Part shown: piece by piece, positions 18,855-28,500 of the stretch | Numbering within the stretch: position 1 is the first letter of the stretch | Layout: every line of letters starts with the position of its first letter | NCBI RefSeq assembly: GCF_009914765.1 | Contig: NZ_WYDS01000014.1 | Coordinates: 62,001-126,000 of the forward strand | Reading direction: 5' to 3' | Source of the DNA: Halodesulfovibrio sp. MK-HDV | Lineage (GTDB): Bacteria > Desulfobacterota > Desulfovibrionia > Desulfovibrionales > Desulfovibrionaceae | Length of the DNA: 64,000 nucleotides | Notes under the pieces: model-generated | The model's database searches: none | What the model was told of the DNA's origin: nothing | Seen by the model: the letters and a program-made list of their open reading frames with translations, nothing else | Program-made: the position numbers and the translations under genes

Positions 18855-20068
18855 TTATATTGATCCTGTTTGGCTTATGCCTCCAGTTCTCAATCGCTGG
18901 CAGTCCTGCTTTTGCGGGGAAAAATGATGCGGTGAAGATAAATGCAGCACTTAAAGCGCTGCAAGAAGATAAGCCCGCAAAAGCTCTAGAGATTTTGACG
19001 CATATGTTGGAACAACCAAAGCCGGAAATTACAGCACTTCTTATTGCAGGGAATGCGTATATGCAGTTGGGGGAAAATGAGAAAGCTCTTGCCCTGTATC
19101 AAAAAGGAGTAGCCATTTTTCCTAATGATATTGGATTGCTGCAAAACAAAGCAATTGCTCTGTATTACTTGCAACGTTTTAGCCCTGCCGGTGATGCTTT
19201 TGCTCTTCTTTCCAAGTTTCAATTAGCAAAAGCGAAAGAAATAAAAGAAGAGGTCGAGGCAAAAACTGGACAGGCTCCGGCTTGGTATAAAAGTCAGTAT
19301 CAGGCTGCTGTTTGCTACTATAAGTCGGAACATTACAATAAGGCTTTGACTGCCGTGATGCCTCTTCTTTCGTATCGCAAAACATCACAAAGCGTAGATG
19401 CTAAAAAGCTGTTGGCTCATATCTATATCGCATTGGAACAATGGAAAAAGGCCTCGGCGCAACTGGACATACTGGTTGCTACACATTCAAAGGACAGATC
19501 TTTGTGGCTATTGCTTGCGAACGTGGACATTCGCCAAAACCGGCTGACTAAGGCTTCATCAGCATTACAGGTTGCTCATTGCATGCACCCCCCCACTCGT
19601 TCAGAGTGCGTTCGGTTGGCAAAGTTGTATTTGCAGGTAAATGCCCCGTTGCTTGCAAGTAAGATTTTGTTGGCTAGTCCACAAAACCTTACAGCCTCCC
19701 AGCATGACCTTATGGCGATTGCCTATGAGAGGGCTGGGTATGTGGAGAAGGCTGTTTTGTCTTTGCAAGAAGCGATAGCGTTGGAGGATACGAGCAAGCG
19801 GCACTTGGAATTCGGAAAGCTTTTGTATCGAAATCAGCTGTATGAGAAAGCCATTGAGCCATTGAATGTCGCGTATACCAAGGCGAAAAAGAAGGGGCTA
19901 CCGTTGTATCTTCTCGGACAATGCTTTTTGAATATGAACAACTACAATAAGGCGACAACGTTGTTTGTAAAAGCAAAGAAATATCGAAGCGTACGTTCTA
20001 ATGCAAAAAATGCCTTGTCGTTGATAAAGCATATACAACGTATGCAACAGGAAAGTGTAACCGGGTAA
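18842..20068 (+). CDS. TPR-repeat protein of the TonB2-type system
   Basis: A 408-residue secreted or periplasmic protein with a signal peptide (to about residue 25, PAFAGK). Several tetratricopeptide repeats follow, for example ALLIAGNAYMQLGENEKALALYQKGVAIFP (given in part: NAYMQLGENEKALALY) and further copies to the C terminus. It overlaps tonB by 13 bases. A TPR protein closes the Vibrio TonB2 operon in the same way. It likely scaffolds the TonB machinery, though its mechanism is not established. Confidence 0.88.
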   Translation: MQKLIILILFGLCLQFSIAGSPAFAGKNDAVKINAALKALQEDKPAKALEILTHMLEQPKPEITALLIAGNAYMQLGENEKALALYQKGVAIFPNDIGLLQNKAIALYYLQRFSPAGDAFALLSKFQLAKAKEIKEEVEAKTGQAPAWYKSQYQAAVCYYKSEHYNKALTAVMPLLSYRKTSQSVDAKKLLAHIYIALEQWKKASAQLDILVATHSKDRSLWLLLANVDIRQNRLTKASSALQVAHCMHPPTRSECVRLAKLYLQVNAPLLASKILLASPQNLTASQHDLMAIAYERAGYVEKAVLSLQEAIALEDTSKRHLEFGKLLYRNQLYEKAIEPLNVAYTKAKKKGLPLYLLGQCFLNMNNYNKATTLFVKAKKYRSVRSNAKNALSLIKHIQRMQQESVTG

Positions 20069-20114
20069 ATAAATTAGCTCGGAAAATACATTAACAGCAA
20101 ATAAGGATTGGAAG

Positions 20115-21071
20115 ATGGTTACAATACAAGAAGTTGATAGTGTTGAGATACTAAGCCTTCAAGATAACTATATCGATGTGCTGGCAATGGATAATTCAGA
20201 AGTTGTTCAGCGCCCATCCCTTTTTGCACAAACTGGTGATGCTGAAGGAACGGTGTCAAATGGCCCGCTTGCTGAACATGGCTTTTCTTCATTCATCACA
20301 GTATCTTTTGGCGGTCAGAAAAAGAGTATGCTTTTTGACTTTGGCTGCTCAGACAATGGAGCGTTGTACAATGTGGATTTGCTTTCTATAGATCTAGCAC
20401 AAGTTGATGAACTTGCACTTTCTCATGGGCACTTTGATCACTTTGGGGGAATGGAACAGCTCGTACAGCGCATAGGAAAGAATTCTTTATCGCTTGTGGC
20501 ACATCCCTCTGTTTTTAAGGACAGATATGTACGAACACCCACAGGTCTTAAGCTAGATTTTCCAGCATTTAATAAAGAACAGGTGTTGTCCATGGGGCTT
20601 TCTATTAATGACACCTCTTCTCCTTTCCCTATGCTTAATGGACACGCGTTGTTTCTTGGAGAAATTCCTAGAATAACCAGCTTTGAGCAGGGAATGCCAA
20701 ATGCCTTTTGTTTGAATGATGGTGTTGAGTGCCCTGACAGTATTGAGGATGATTCCTCGATGATCTTTAATGTTAAGGGTAAAGGGCTTGTGGTCTTGTC
20801 TGGCTGTGCCCATGCAGGAATAGTGAATACGGTAACGCATGCTCTTGAGGTTACAGGTGCATCAAGTGTGTACGCCATCATGGGGGGATTCCATCTTTCC
20901 GGCCCGTATCATGAGCAGTTTATTGAACCTACAATCTCCGCATTACAAGCCATTGCTCCGCGCTACATAGTTCCTGCGCATTGCACGGGACGAAAAGCAA
21001 CACAAGCGATAGAGCAAGCCATGCCTGATGCGTTTATCTGCAACATGTCGGGTACTACTCTTCGATTTTAG
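20115..21071 (+). CDS. Metallo-beta-lactamase-fold hydrolase (COG1237-like)
   Basis: A 318-residue cytoplasmic enzyme of the metallo-beta-lactamase fold. The metal-binding motif HxHxDH is present as LSHGHFDHFGG, with further ligands in LSGCAHAGIVNTV and the C-terminal VPAHCTG. This arrangement matches the COG1237 group, often annotated as a dihydropterin ribofuranosyl-aminobenzene phosphate synthase, but true substrates of most members are unknown. It lies 46 bases after the TPR gene, so it could be read through from the TonB operon. A hairpin at 21113-21145 separates it from the siderophore genes. A role in iron uptake is not supported by the sequence. Confidence 0.8.
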   Translation: MVTIQEVDSVEILSLQDNYIDVLAMDNSEVVQRPSLFAQTGDAEGTVSNGPLAEHGFSSFITVSFGGQKKSMLFDFGCSDNGALYNVDLLSIDLAQVDELALSHGHFDHFGGMEQLVQRIGKNSLSLVAHPSVFKDRYVRTPTGLKLDFPAFNKEQVLSMGLSINDTSSPFPMLNGHALFLGEIPRITSFEQGMPNAFCLNDGVECPDSIEDDSSMIFNVKGKGLVVLSGCAHAGIVNTVTHALEVTGASSVYAIMGGFHLSGPYHEQFIEPTISALQAIAPRYIVPAHCTGRKATQAIEQAMPDAFICNMSGTTLRF

Positions 21072-21112
21072 CCGAACCTTTCTTTTTCATTCAACACCGA
21101 TTTATGGAAATA

Positions 21113-21145
21113 GTTGTGCGCAGTTTTTTGATCTCTGCGCACAAC
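21113..21145 (+). terminator. Probable terminator after the metallohydrolase gene
   Basis: A perfect 11-bp stem (GTTGTGCGCAG / CTGCGCACAAC) with an 11-base loop lies 42 bases after the stop, followed by a moderately T-rich stretch. It likely separates the TonB-side operon from the biosynthetic operon. Confidence 0.6.
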
Positions 21146-21260
21146 CATTTCTTATGATGTTAAAAATGATTCGTGAAGTGTTAGTGTAACTCGTTATTCT
21201 TTCTTACAACGCTAATGGACTTTCAAAGACTGGTAACAAAACTATGGCTAGGTATTGAAA

Positions 21261-21566
21261 ATGAAACTCATAATCAAACTATTTTTTCTATGCTCACTGC
21301 TCATCGCAACCCCTGCAAGTGCTCACACATTGCATTTTACGCAGGACGATAATGGCGACAATACAGTTGAGTTGATTGGAATGTATTCGACTGGTGAAAT
21401 TGCTGCAAACACCCCCATTAAGCTTATTGGAAAAGAAAGTGGGAAAGTGCTGTGGCAGGGACGAACCGATGAAGACGGCTATTGCACTTTCACACGCCCT
21501 GCCATGACCTATGAGGTTGAGCTGGACGCCGGTGCGGGTCATCAATGTCGCGAGGACGGTATTTAA
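21261..21566 (+). CDS. Small periplasmic carboxypeptidase-regulatory-like protein
   Basis: A 101-residue secreted protein. The ATG at 21261 is favoured over a TTG at 21255. A signal peptide ends near PASAHT, and the mature N terminus begins with histidines (AHTLHF). The domain has the beta-sandwich pattern of NikL/DUF4198-type proteins: APIKLIGK-like strand, GKVLWQGRTDEDGYCTF, and a C-terminal ELDAGAGHQC. Such proteins often sit with metal or siderophore uptake genes. It appears to be the first gene of the metallophore operon, just before a DUF4198 gene. A metal-binding or uptake accessory role is inferred from context only. Confidence 0.7.
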   Translation: MKLIIKLFFLCSLLIATPASAHTLHFTQDDNGDNTVELIGMYSTGEIAANTPIKLIGKESGKVLWQGRTDEDGYCTFTRPAMTYEVELDAGAGHQCREDGI

Positions 21567-21597
21567 TCACTGTGCGTAATTGTACTTGGAGATTCTG

Positions 21598-22503
21598 TTG
21601 ATCACTCAATTTAAAAAATCGATGCTTGGGAGCCTGATGGCTGTCACTGTTTTTTTGGCAGTTGCAGGCACAGCTCAGGCCCACTCTCTTTGGGTAACTC
21701 TGTTTGAATCACATACCCATGAGCCGGGCCATATTGTCTCTGTTATCGGATGGGGGCATACCGCACCATTTGACGATTTGTTGGCATCACCGAATGGTTC
21801 CGCGTCTATCGAAGATTATTATGTGATGGCGCCAGATGGGAAAAAGTTTCCATTGGGTGTACCGACTTCTGAAGCGACACTTGAAAAGCATGAACCCTAT
21901 ACACACATTGCCCGCAGTGATGCCGGAATCCGCAAGATTGATATCTTAAAGGATAGTCCGGAAGGTACGTATCAGGTTGTTGCTAAGAATAAAGAAGGCT
22001 TCTTCACACGCTATACAAATACCAACGGTAAAATGCGTATGGCTCCAAAGCCGATTGATCAGTTGAAAGATGTGAAAGAAGTTTTGGAAAGTGCAAAATT
22101 TACCATGGTAGGCAAATCCTATTATACTGTTGGTAAATGGAGCACTCCTAAGAAATTGGGTACCGAACTTGAAATTATTCCAACATGTGATCTTTCAAAT
22201 GTACATCCCGGTGACATGGTTACTTTTGATGTCTTCTTTATGGGTAAGCCCGTAACAACAGATAGTAACGCCATTAATTATATGACGTTGACCAGCGACA
22301 CCTTTGGCGGGCCGGACGGCTTCTTCCTTTCAGCCTATATAATGAACGGTAAGACACAGTTCCGGATACCGGAAAACGGGCATTGGGTGGCCAATGTTTA
22401 CATCTCGCAGGATGTAAAAAAAGACGGTCCACTGGCAAAGCTTGCTAAGCAATGCAGCAAAGTTTTTTCCGGCGCCACTGTCAGCTTTACAACTAATCCG
22501 TAA
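21598..22503 (+). CDS. DUF4198 periplasmic protein
   Basis: A 301-residue protein of the DUF4198 family. The TTG at 21598 is chosen because GGAG lies six bases upstream; ATG at 21622 is an alternative. A signal peptide ends at TAQAHS, and the mature protein begins HSLWVTLFESHTHEPGH, the usual histidine-rich start of the family. Other conserved blocks include LEIIPTCDLSNVHPGD and DTFGGPDGFFLSAYIMNG. A clear paralogue lacking a signal peptide is at 51500-52345. DUF4198 genes often accompany TonB-dependent receptors, and a role in metal or metallophore handling in the periplasm is likely but unproven. A UUCG hairpin separates it from the megasynthase gene. Confidence 0.85.
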   Translation: MITQFKKSMLGSLMAVTVFLAVAGTAQAHSLWVTLFESHTHEPGHIVSVIGWGHTAPFDDLLASPNGSASIEDYYVMAPDGKKFPLGVPTSEATLEKHEPYTHIARSDAGIRKIDILKDSPEGTYQVVAKNKEGFFTRYTNTNGKMRMAPKPIDQLKDVKEVLESAKFTMVGKSYYTVGKWSTPKKLGTELEIIPTCDLSNVHPGDMVTFDVFFMGKPVTTDSNAINYMTLTSDTFGGPDGFFLSAYIMNGKTQFRIPENGHWVANVYISQDVKKDGPLAKLAKQCSKVFSGATVSFTTNP

Positions 22504-22508
22504 CATAA

Positions 22509-22528
22509 TGCCCCGCTTCGGCGGGGCA
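22509..22528 (+). other. UUCG-capped hairpin between DUF4198 gene and megasynthase gene
   Basis: TGCCCCGC, loop TTCG and GCGGGGCA form a very stable 8-bp stem with the exceptionally stable UUCG tetraloop. The following bases (AACTTATT) are not a T tract. It may act as a partial terminator or mRNA-stability element setting expression of the giant genes relative to the first genes of the operon. Confidence 0.7.
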
Positions 22529-22547
22529 AACTTATTCAGGTGGGTTC

Positions 22548-25500
22548 ATGTCATTATCCTCCCCTATCTCATCTCTTCAAAAGACCATTTATCACTGGCT
22601 TCTTGCAGATCTGCAACAAACGCTCAGCAGCTCTGTTTGCCCAGATACTCCATTATCGGATCAAGGGATGAGTTCTATTCAAATTGTGCAACTTACCGAA
22701 AGGCTCGAAAAGCAATTTGTATTGTCACTTACTCCTTCATTTGCGTTTACTCACGCTACCGTGCGGGCGTTATCGTTCGCGGCGGCGACTATTGCCTTGC
22801 CGCAAACTGATGTAGGGTCTGTAACTACACATGCTCCACACGAACCGGTTGCGATTGTGGGCATGTCTTGCAATATGCCAAATGGCTGTACTTCTCCAGA
22901 AGCCTTCTGGGAACTTATTGTCAGTGGCGAAAACGGTCTGACAACCATCCCGGAAAATAGATGGAATACTGCTCAGTTTTTTGATGAAGAAAAGCAGGTG
23001 GGCAAAAGCTATGTGAAGATGGGGGGATTTCTTGACGATGTAGATGCTTTTGATGCGGATTTTTTTGGAATTTCCCCGCGTGAAGCGATCATGATTGACC
23101 CGCAACATCGTGTCTTACTCGAAACCACATGGCACGCTATTGAACAGGCTGGGATTTCCCCGCGAAGCCTTTCTGGATCAAGTACAGGTGTTTTTATGGG
23201 GATCAGTGGCTGCGATTACGCACAGCGTGTGTTGGCGTGTAAAAATGATCTATCTATGCATGCGGTCACAGGAACATTTACAAGTATTGCGGCTCAACGA
23301 ATTTCATATCATTTGGACCTGCACGGACCGAGCATGGTTGTTGATACTGCCTCATCTGCCTCTCTTTCAGCTATTCATACGGCCGCTCAGTCTATTCGTT
23401 CCGGTGAATGCTCTACTGCCGTTGCAGGTGGTGTGAACCTGATTCTCTCACCGGAAATGCATATTGCATGTTCACAAGCAAATTTAATGGCAGATGATGC
23501 ATGTTGCAAAACATTTGATAATCGCGCAGACGGCTATATTCGTTCGGAAGGTTGTGGTGTGCTGGTGCTTAAAAGTCTTTCTAAGGCAAAAGCAGACAAT
23601 GACACCATTCTTGCCACAATTATTGGTTCTGGAATGAATCAGGATGGTCAGAGCAATGGTATAACTGCCCCGAATGGTGACGCGCAACGCGCCTTATTGA
23701 AGCATGTGTTGGATGTTGCCGATGTTCCACAAGAAAGTGTCCAGTACATAGAAGCACACGGAACGGGAACGGCTCTGGGTGATCCTATTGAACTGACTGC
23801 AATTGCTGAGACGTATGGTGAAACAACCCGTGAACATTCCATTGTTGTTAGCTCCACAAAGCCATGTATGGGGCATGCTGAATCCGCTGCAGGTATAGCA
23901 AGCGTCATCAAAACGATTCTTGCTATGAACAAGAATACGATTCCCGCACAATATGGATTTTCATCGTTAAACCATCGTGTGAAATCTATCGCTAACAAAT
24001 TTATTGTTCCTAGTGAAAACATCACTTGGACAAGTCTTGTTGCGGATAGCTCCTCCCCACTGCGTGCAGGGGTAAGTGGTTTCAGCATTGGTGGAACAAA
24101 CGTTCATATTTTGCTTGAAAAAGATCAGGCAGATGTTGTGAAAAAACATGCTTCTCAAAAGAGTCCAACTGACTCGCCTTTGCTTTACGCTCTTGCAATT
24201 GGCAGCCTCTCCCCTGAAAGGCTTGCAGATCGTTGCCACAGCGTCGCAGAGCATCTAGCTACTATTTCTGAAGATCATTTTTCTGCCTTTGCGAACGGTT
24301 GCGCCGCTGCAATGCAGTATGAACGTGTACGAACAGTTGTGTCAGCCGATTCGTATGAAGAATTATTAGTGACCTTACGGAACACTACAGCCGATTCTTT
24401 CGCACATATTGCGCCAATTTCTGACGCCCCCGCTATCAATGCGTTTGTTTTTTCCGGACAAGGCGCACAGCGTGAAGGGATGGGAAAAGAACTATATCAA
24501 TGCTTCCCTGTTTTCAAAGAGGCAATTGATGCGTGCGCTTCAGTTACAAAGGATCTGCTTTCGGTTGATCTTAGAGAACTGCTTTTTGAAAGCCCGCAAG
24601 GAATGCTCAATGAGACCTGCTACACGCAGCCGGTTCTTTTTGCCTATGAATATGCTTTAGCAAAGTTACTGCAAAGCTGGGGGGTTGAGCCGGACATTCT
24701 GATGGGACACAGCATTGGTGAATATGTTGCTGCATGCATCGGTGGCGTATTTTCTTTGTCCGACGCACTTTCTTTGGTAGTACTTCGCGGAAAACTTATT
24801 CATCAGCTCCCTAAAGATGGCGGTATGCTTGCTATCTTGGCATCAAATGATGTTGCTCAAAATTTTGTAAATCGTGCGACTTCGGCTGGATTCAGTGTTG
24901 ATATAGCCGCAATAAATACTCCGACAAATATTGTGCTGAGTGGGAAAACTCAAGCGCTCGAATACATAGCCGACCTCGCAGAGCAAGAGAGCGTGCGCGC
25001 CGTTCGTCTTGCGGTTTCTCATGCTTTTCATTCTTGCCTGCTCGATCCAGTTCTTGATGAATTTTACGAAGCAGCCCGAAACATTTCGTATCACCCACCA
25101 GTTATCCCGCTGATATCTAATATCTCCGGAACAATTGCAGATAGAGATGTTATACAAACTCCTGAGTATTGGCGCGATCATCTTCGTAATCCAGTACTTT
25201 TTGCGCTAGGAATACAGACTGTTGTCGGAATGGGGGCTGAGAGCATAATTGAAGTTGGGCCGTTGCCAACTTTGACGAATATGGGCAAGCAATGCGTTAC
25301 ACAAATGGATCTACGATGGGTTTCTTACCCTTCTGGCGGCATTATTCCTTCAACAGCATCTGCTGCGGGGCTATTCCTTAATCAACTCGTTGAAAAAGGG
25401 TATGCTCTTAACTGGGAATCCATTTACCCTTCTGTAAAAAAAGTTTCTTTGTCTCTTACCCCATTTATAAAAACACGTTTTCTTCTCCCTGCCTTTGATG

Positions 25501-28500
25501 GAGCGCATACCGATATTGCAGGAAGCATGTCGGCAACCGCACGTATAGACACGGCTTTAGAATTAGAGAACTCCAACAACATTGTGCATAAGGGGCATCC
25601 CTTGTTGCAATGGATCGCAAAAGAGTTATGGAACACCCCAGAAGCCATTGCACTTGATCGCCCTTTAGGCTCTCAAGGCGTTGATTCTTTGATGGGCTTT
25701 CGGTTGATTGAACAAATTCAGGGTGCGACTGGCGTTTCCATCTCACTCTCAAAGCTTATGCAGGGTGCAACTCCCGCAGAGCTCATTGCAGACATTGATG
25801 CAGCAACTGACGTACGTTGGGCAGATCAGAACGAAAACATTGAGTCTGCGCAGGCCATCCATAACCTTGCTGCTCAGAATATTACGCTTTCATACGTGGA
25901 GGAAAAACGAAGCAAATTCGCTCCAGAGTGGGCGCGCTATTCCCCATTCCCTCTTACAGATATTCAGCATGCATACTGGATTGGACGTGAGGACACTGGA
26001 ACCGGCAATGTTTCATGCCATCTGTACCTTGAACTTGATTGCGCTGAATATGATACAGAGCGTGCCCATTATGCGGTTAATGCATTAATTGAACGACATG
26101 AAATGCTTCGGGCAGTCATTCATGAAAACGGTATGCAGCAGGTTTTACCAAGGGTTCCAGAGTATCGCATCGCAGAAACTACACTTGTTGAAGCGACTGC
26201 TGAGAAAACATTGTGTGCAACTCGTGGTGTAATGTCACACACTGTGCACGATAGTTCTCAATGGCCGTTGTTTGAGTTGCGTGCCTCTCATAAGCCAGAT
26301 GGTACAATCAGGTTACATATCAGCTTTGATCTACTTATAGGTGATGGCTTGAGCTTGCTTGTTCTCGCACAGGATTTGGCGACACTGTACAACGAATATT
26401 CATCAACAGGCGTAGGTTGTTCAAGCCTTGCGCCTCTGACTTTGTCCTTTAGGGAGTGTGTACTTGCTGATCAGGCACGGCATGCAACTGAAGGATATGA
26501 GTCAGCCAAAACGTATTGGTTGAACAAGCTTACTGACATTGCGCCTGCACCAGAGTTGCCATTAAGAGCACATCCTGAAGATACCAGAATCTTTAAACGG
26601 CGTAGCGGTAAGCTTCCTGCCCAGCAATGGAACAATATAAAACAGATCGCAAAAGAACTGAACTTAACTCCTTCTGGACTGTTATTGTCGGCGTTTTCTG
26701 AGGTGTTGAATTTATGGAGCAAGTCTTCAGAGTTTTCAGTGACACTGACCATGTTCAATCGTCCAAGCGGACATGCAGATGCTCAATTAATTGCAGGTGA
26801 CTTTACTTCTGCCCTAATCCACTCCGTTGATATGAAAGCAGGCAAAACCTTTGCCGAACGGGCTCAGGCTGTTCAGACAAATCTTTGGGCTGATCTTGAG
26901 CATCGCAGCTATTCAGGTGTTCGTGTTTTACGACAGTTACGTTCTCAAAATCTACCATCTGCAATGCCTGTTGTGTTTACCAGCATGCTTCCTATAACAA
27001 CTCAGGAACCTAAAGGCTTTTATCCTGAAAACTTGGATGAAGGTTTTATTCTTGATGTTCCGTACGGTGTTTTTCAGACACCTCAGGTCTTTTTTGATCA
27101 TCAAGCATGGGAAGAATCCGGAAATCTTCGCTGGAACTGGGATACTGTTGAAGGACGATACCCTGAGGGTCTACTCGATAGTATGATGGAGAGCTACACC
27201 GTCTTTCTTGAAAATTTGGCGCAGTTTAGTCATACGTGGTCAGCGCCACAACCATGCGTACTGCCACCATATCAGCAAGCAAAGAGGCTTGTTGCCAACG
27301 ATACCGCAACGGCGTTGCCTAAAGGGCTGTTGCATGCGCCTGTTTTGCAGCGAATTACAGATCATCCAGAGGCTCCTGCTGTTGTTTTTGATGAAGAAAC
27401 AGTTTCTTATGGCAGTCTAGGTCAGTCTGTCGCGGGAATTGTTAAACGGCTTGGACAATTCGAAATTGCATCTGAAGAACTTATTGCTATCGCACTGCCT
27501 AAACATTGGGCGCAAGTGAGCTCCACTCTAGCCATTCTTCAGTTGGGTGCAGCATATTTGCCTATAGACCCTAGCCTTCCACAAAGCAGAGTCTCTGCCA
27601 TCCTTGAACAGGGTAATGTCCGATTTGTCCTGATGCTTGAAGAACAACAGGGAACCCTGATTGTTCCAGAGCATGTCACTTGTATCCCCGTAGACACTCT
27701 TTCTAGTACTGTGCCACTCAGCTTGCCAGATTACCCAGCATCTCAGCTGGCGTACGTAATTTTCACTTCCGGTTCTACAGGTACGCCAAAAGGCGTCGCC
27801 ATCAGTCATGCGGCAGCGCGTAATACTTGTGAGGATATGAATAGGCGTTTTGCGGTAACAGCACGAGATGCTGTTCTCGGTATTGCTCGGCTCAATTTTG
27901 ATTTGTCTGTGTATGACATCTTTGGAGTGCTTGGTGCCGGTGGAACACTTGTATTTCCGGCTCAGGATCAACTTCGCGACCCTGATGAATGGATTCGTTT
28001 GATTACACTGCATGGCGTTACTATGTGGAACTCTGTTCCGGCGCAAATGCAGATGCTTGTTGCTTCGCTCGAACAACAAAGCCAGCCGTCAGATCTTGGC
28101 ATGTTAAGGCTGTCAATCATGAGCGGAGACTGGATTCCGACAACACTACCGGAACGTTCCAAAGTCGTACTGCCGTTAACGGAACTACATAGCCTTGGAG
28201 GCGCTACAGAAGCGTCAATATGGTCGATCCATCACCCTATTAAAGATGTCTCATCTGACTGGGCAAGTATCCCTTATGGCTCCGCCATGGCAAACCAGAC
28301 GTTCCACGTGCTCGGTCAACAGGGTGAAGTTTGCCCAGACTGGGTAACTGGAGAATTGTATATTGGCGGAGTCGGACTTGCTTCTGAATATTACAAGGAT
28401 AAGCAAAAAACTGCTGCCGCTTTTGTCTTGCATCCACAAACCAAGGAACGCCTGTATCGTACTGGGGACTTAGGTCGCTGGCATCCGAACGGATATATTG

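Noticed and set aside
24843-25181. Open frames on the minus strand inside the megasynthase genes (for example near 24843-25181 and 30758-31483)
   Set aside because: They are antisense to conserved PKS and adenylation domains, without start signals or recognisable products.
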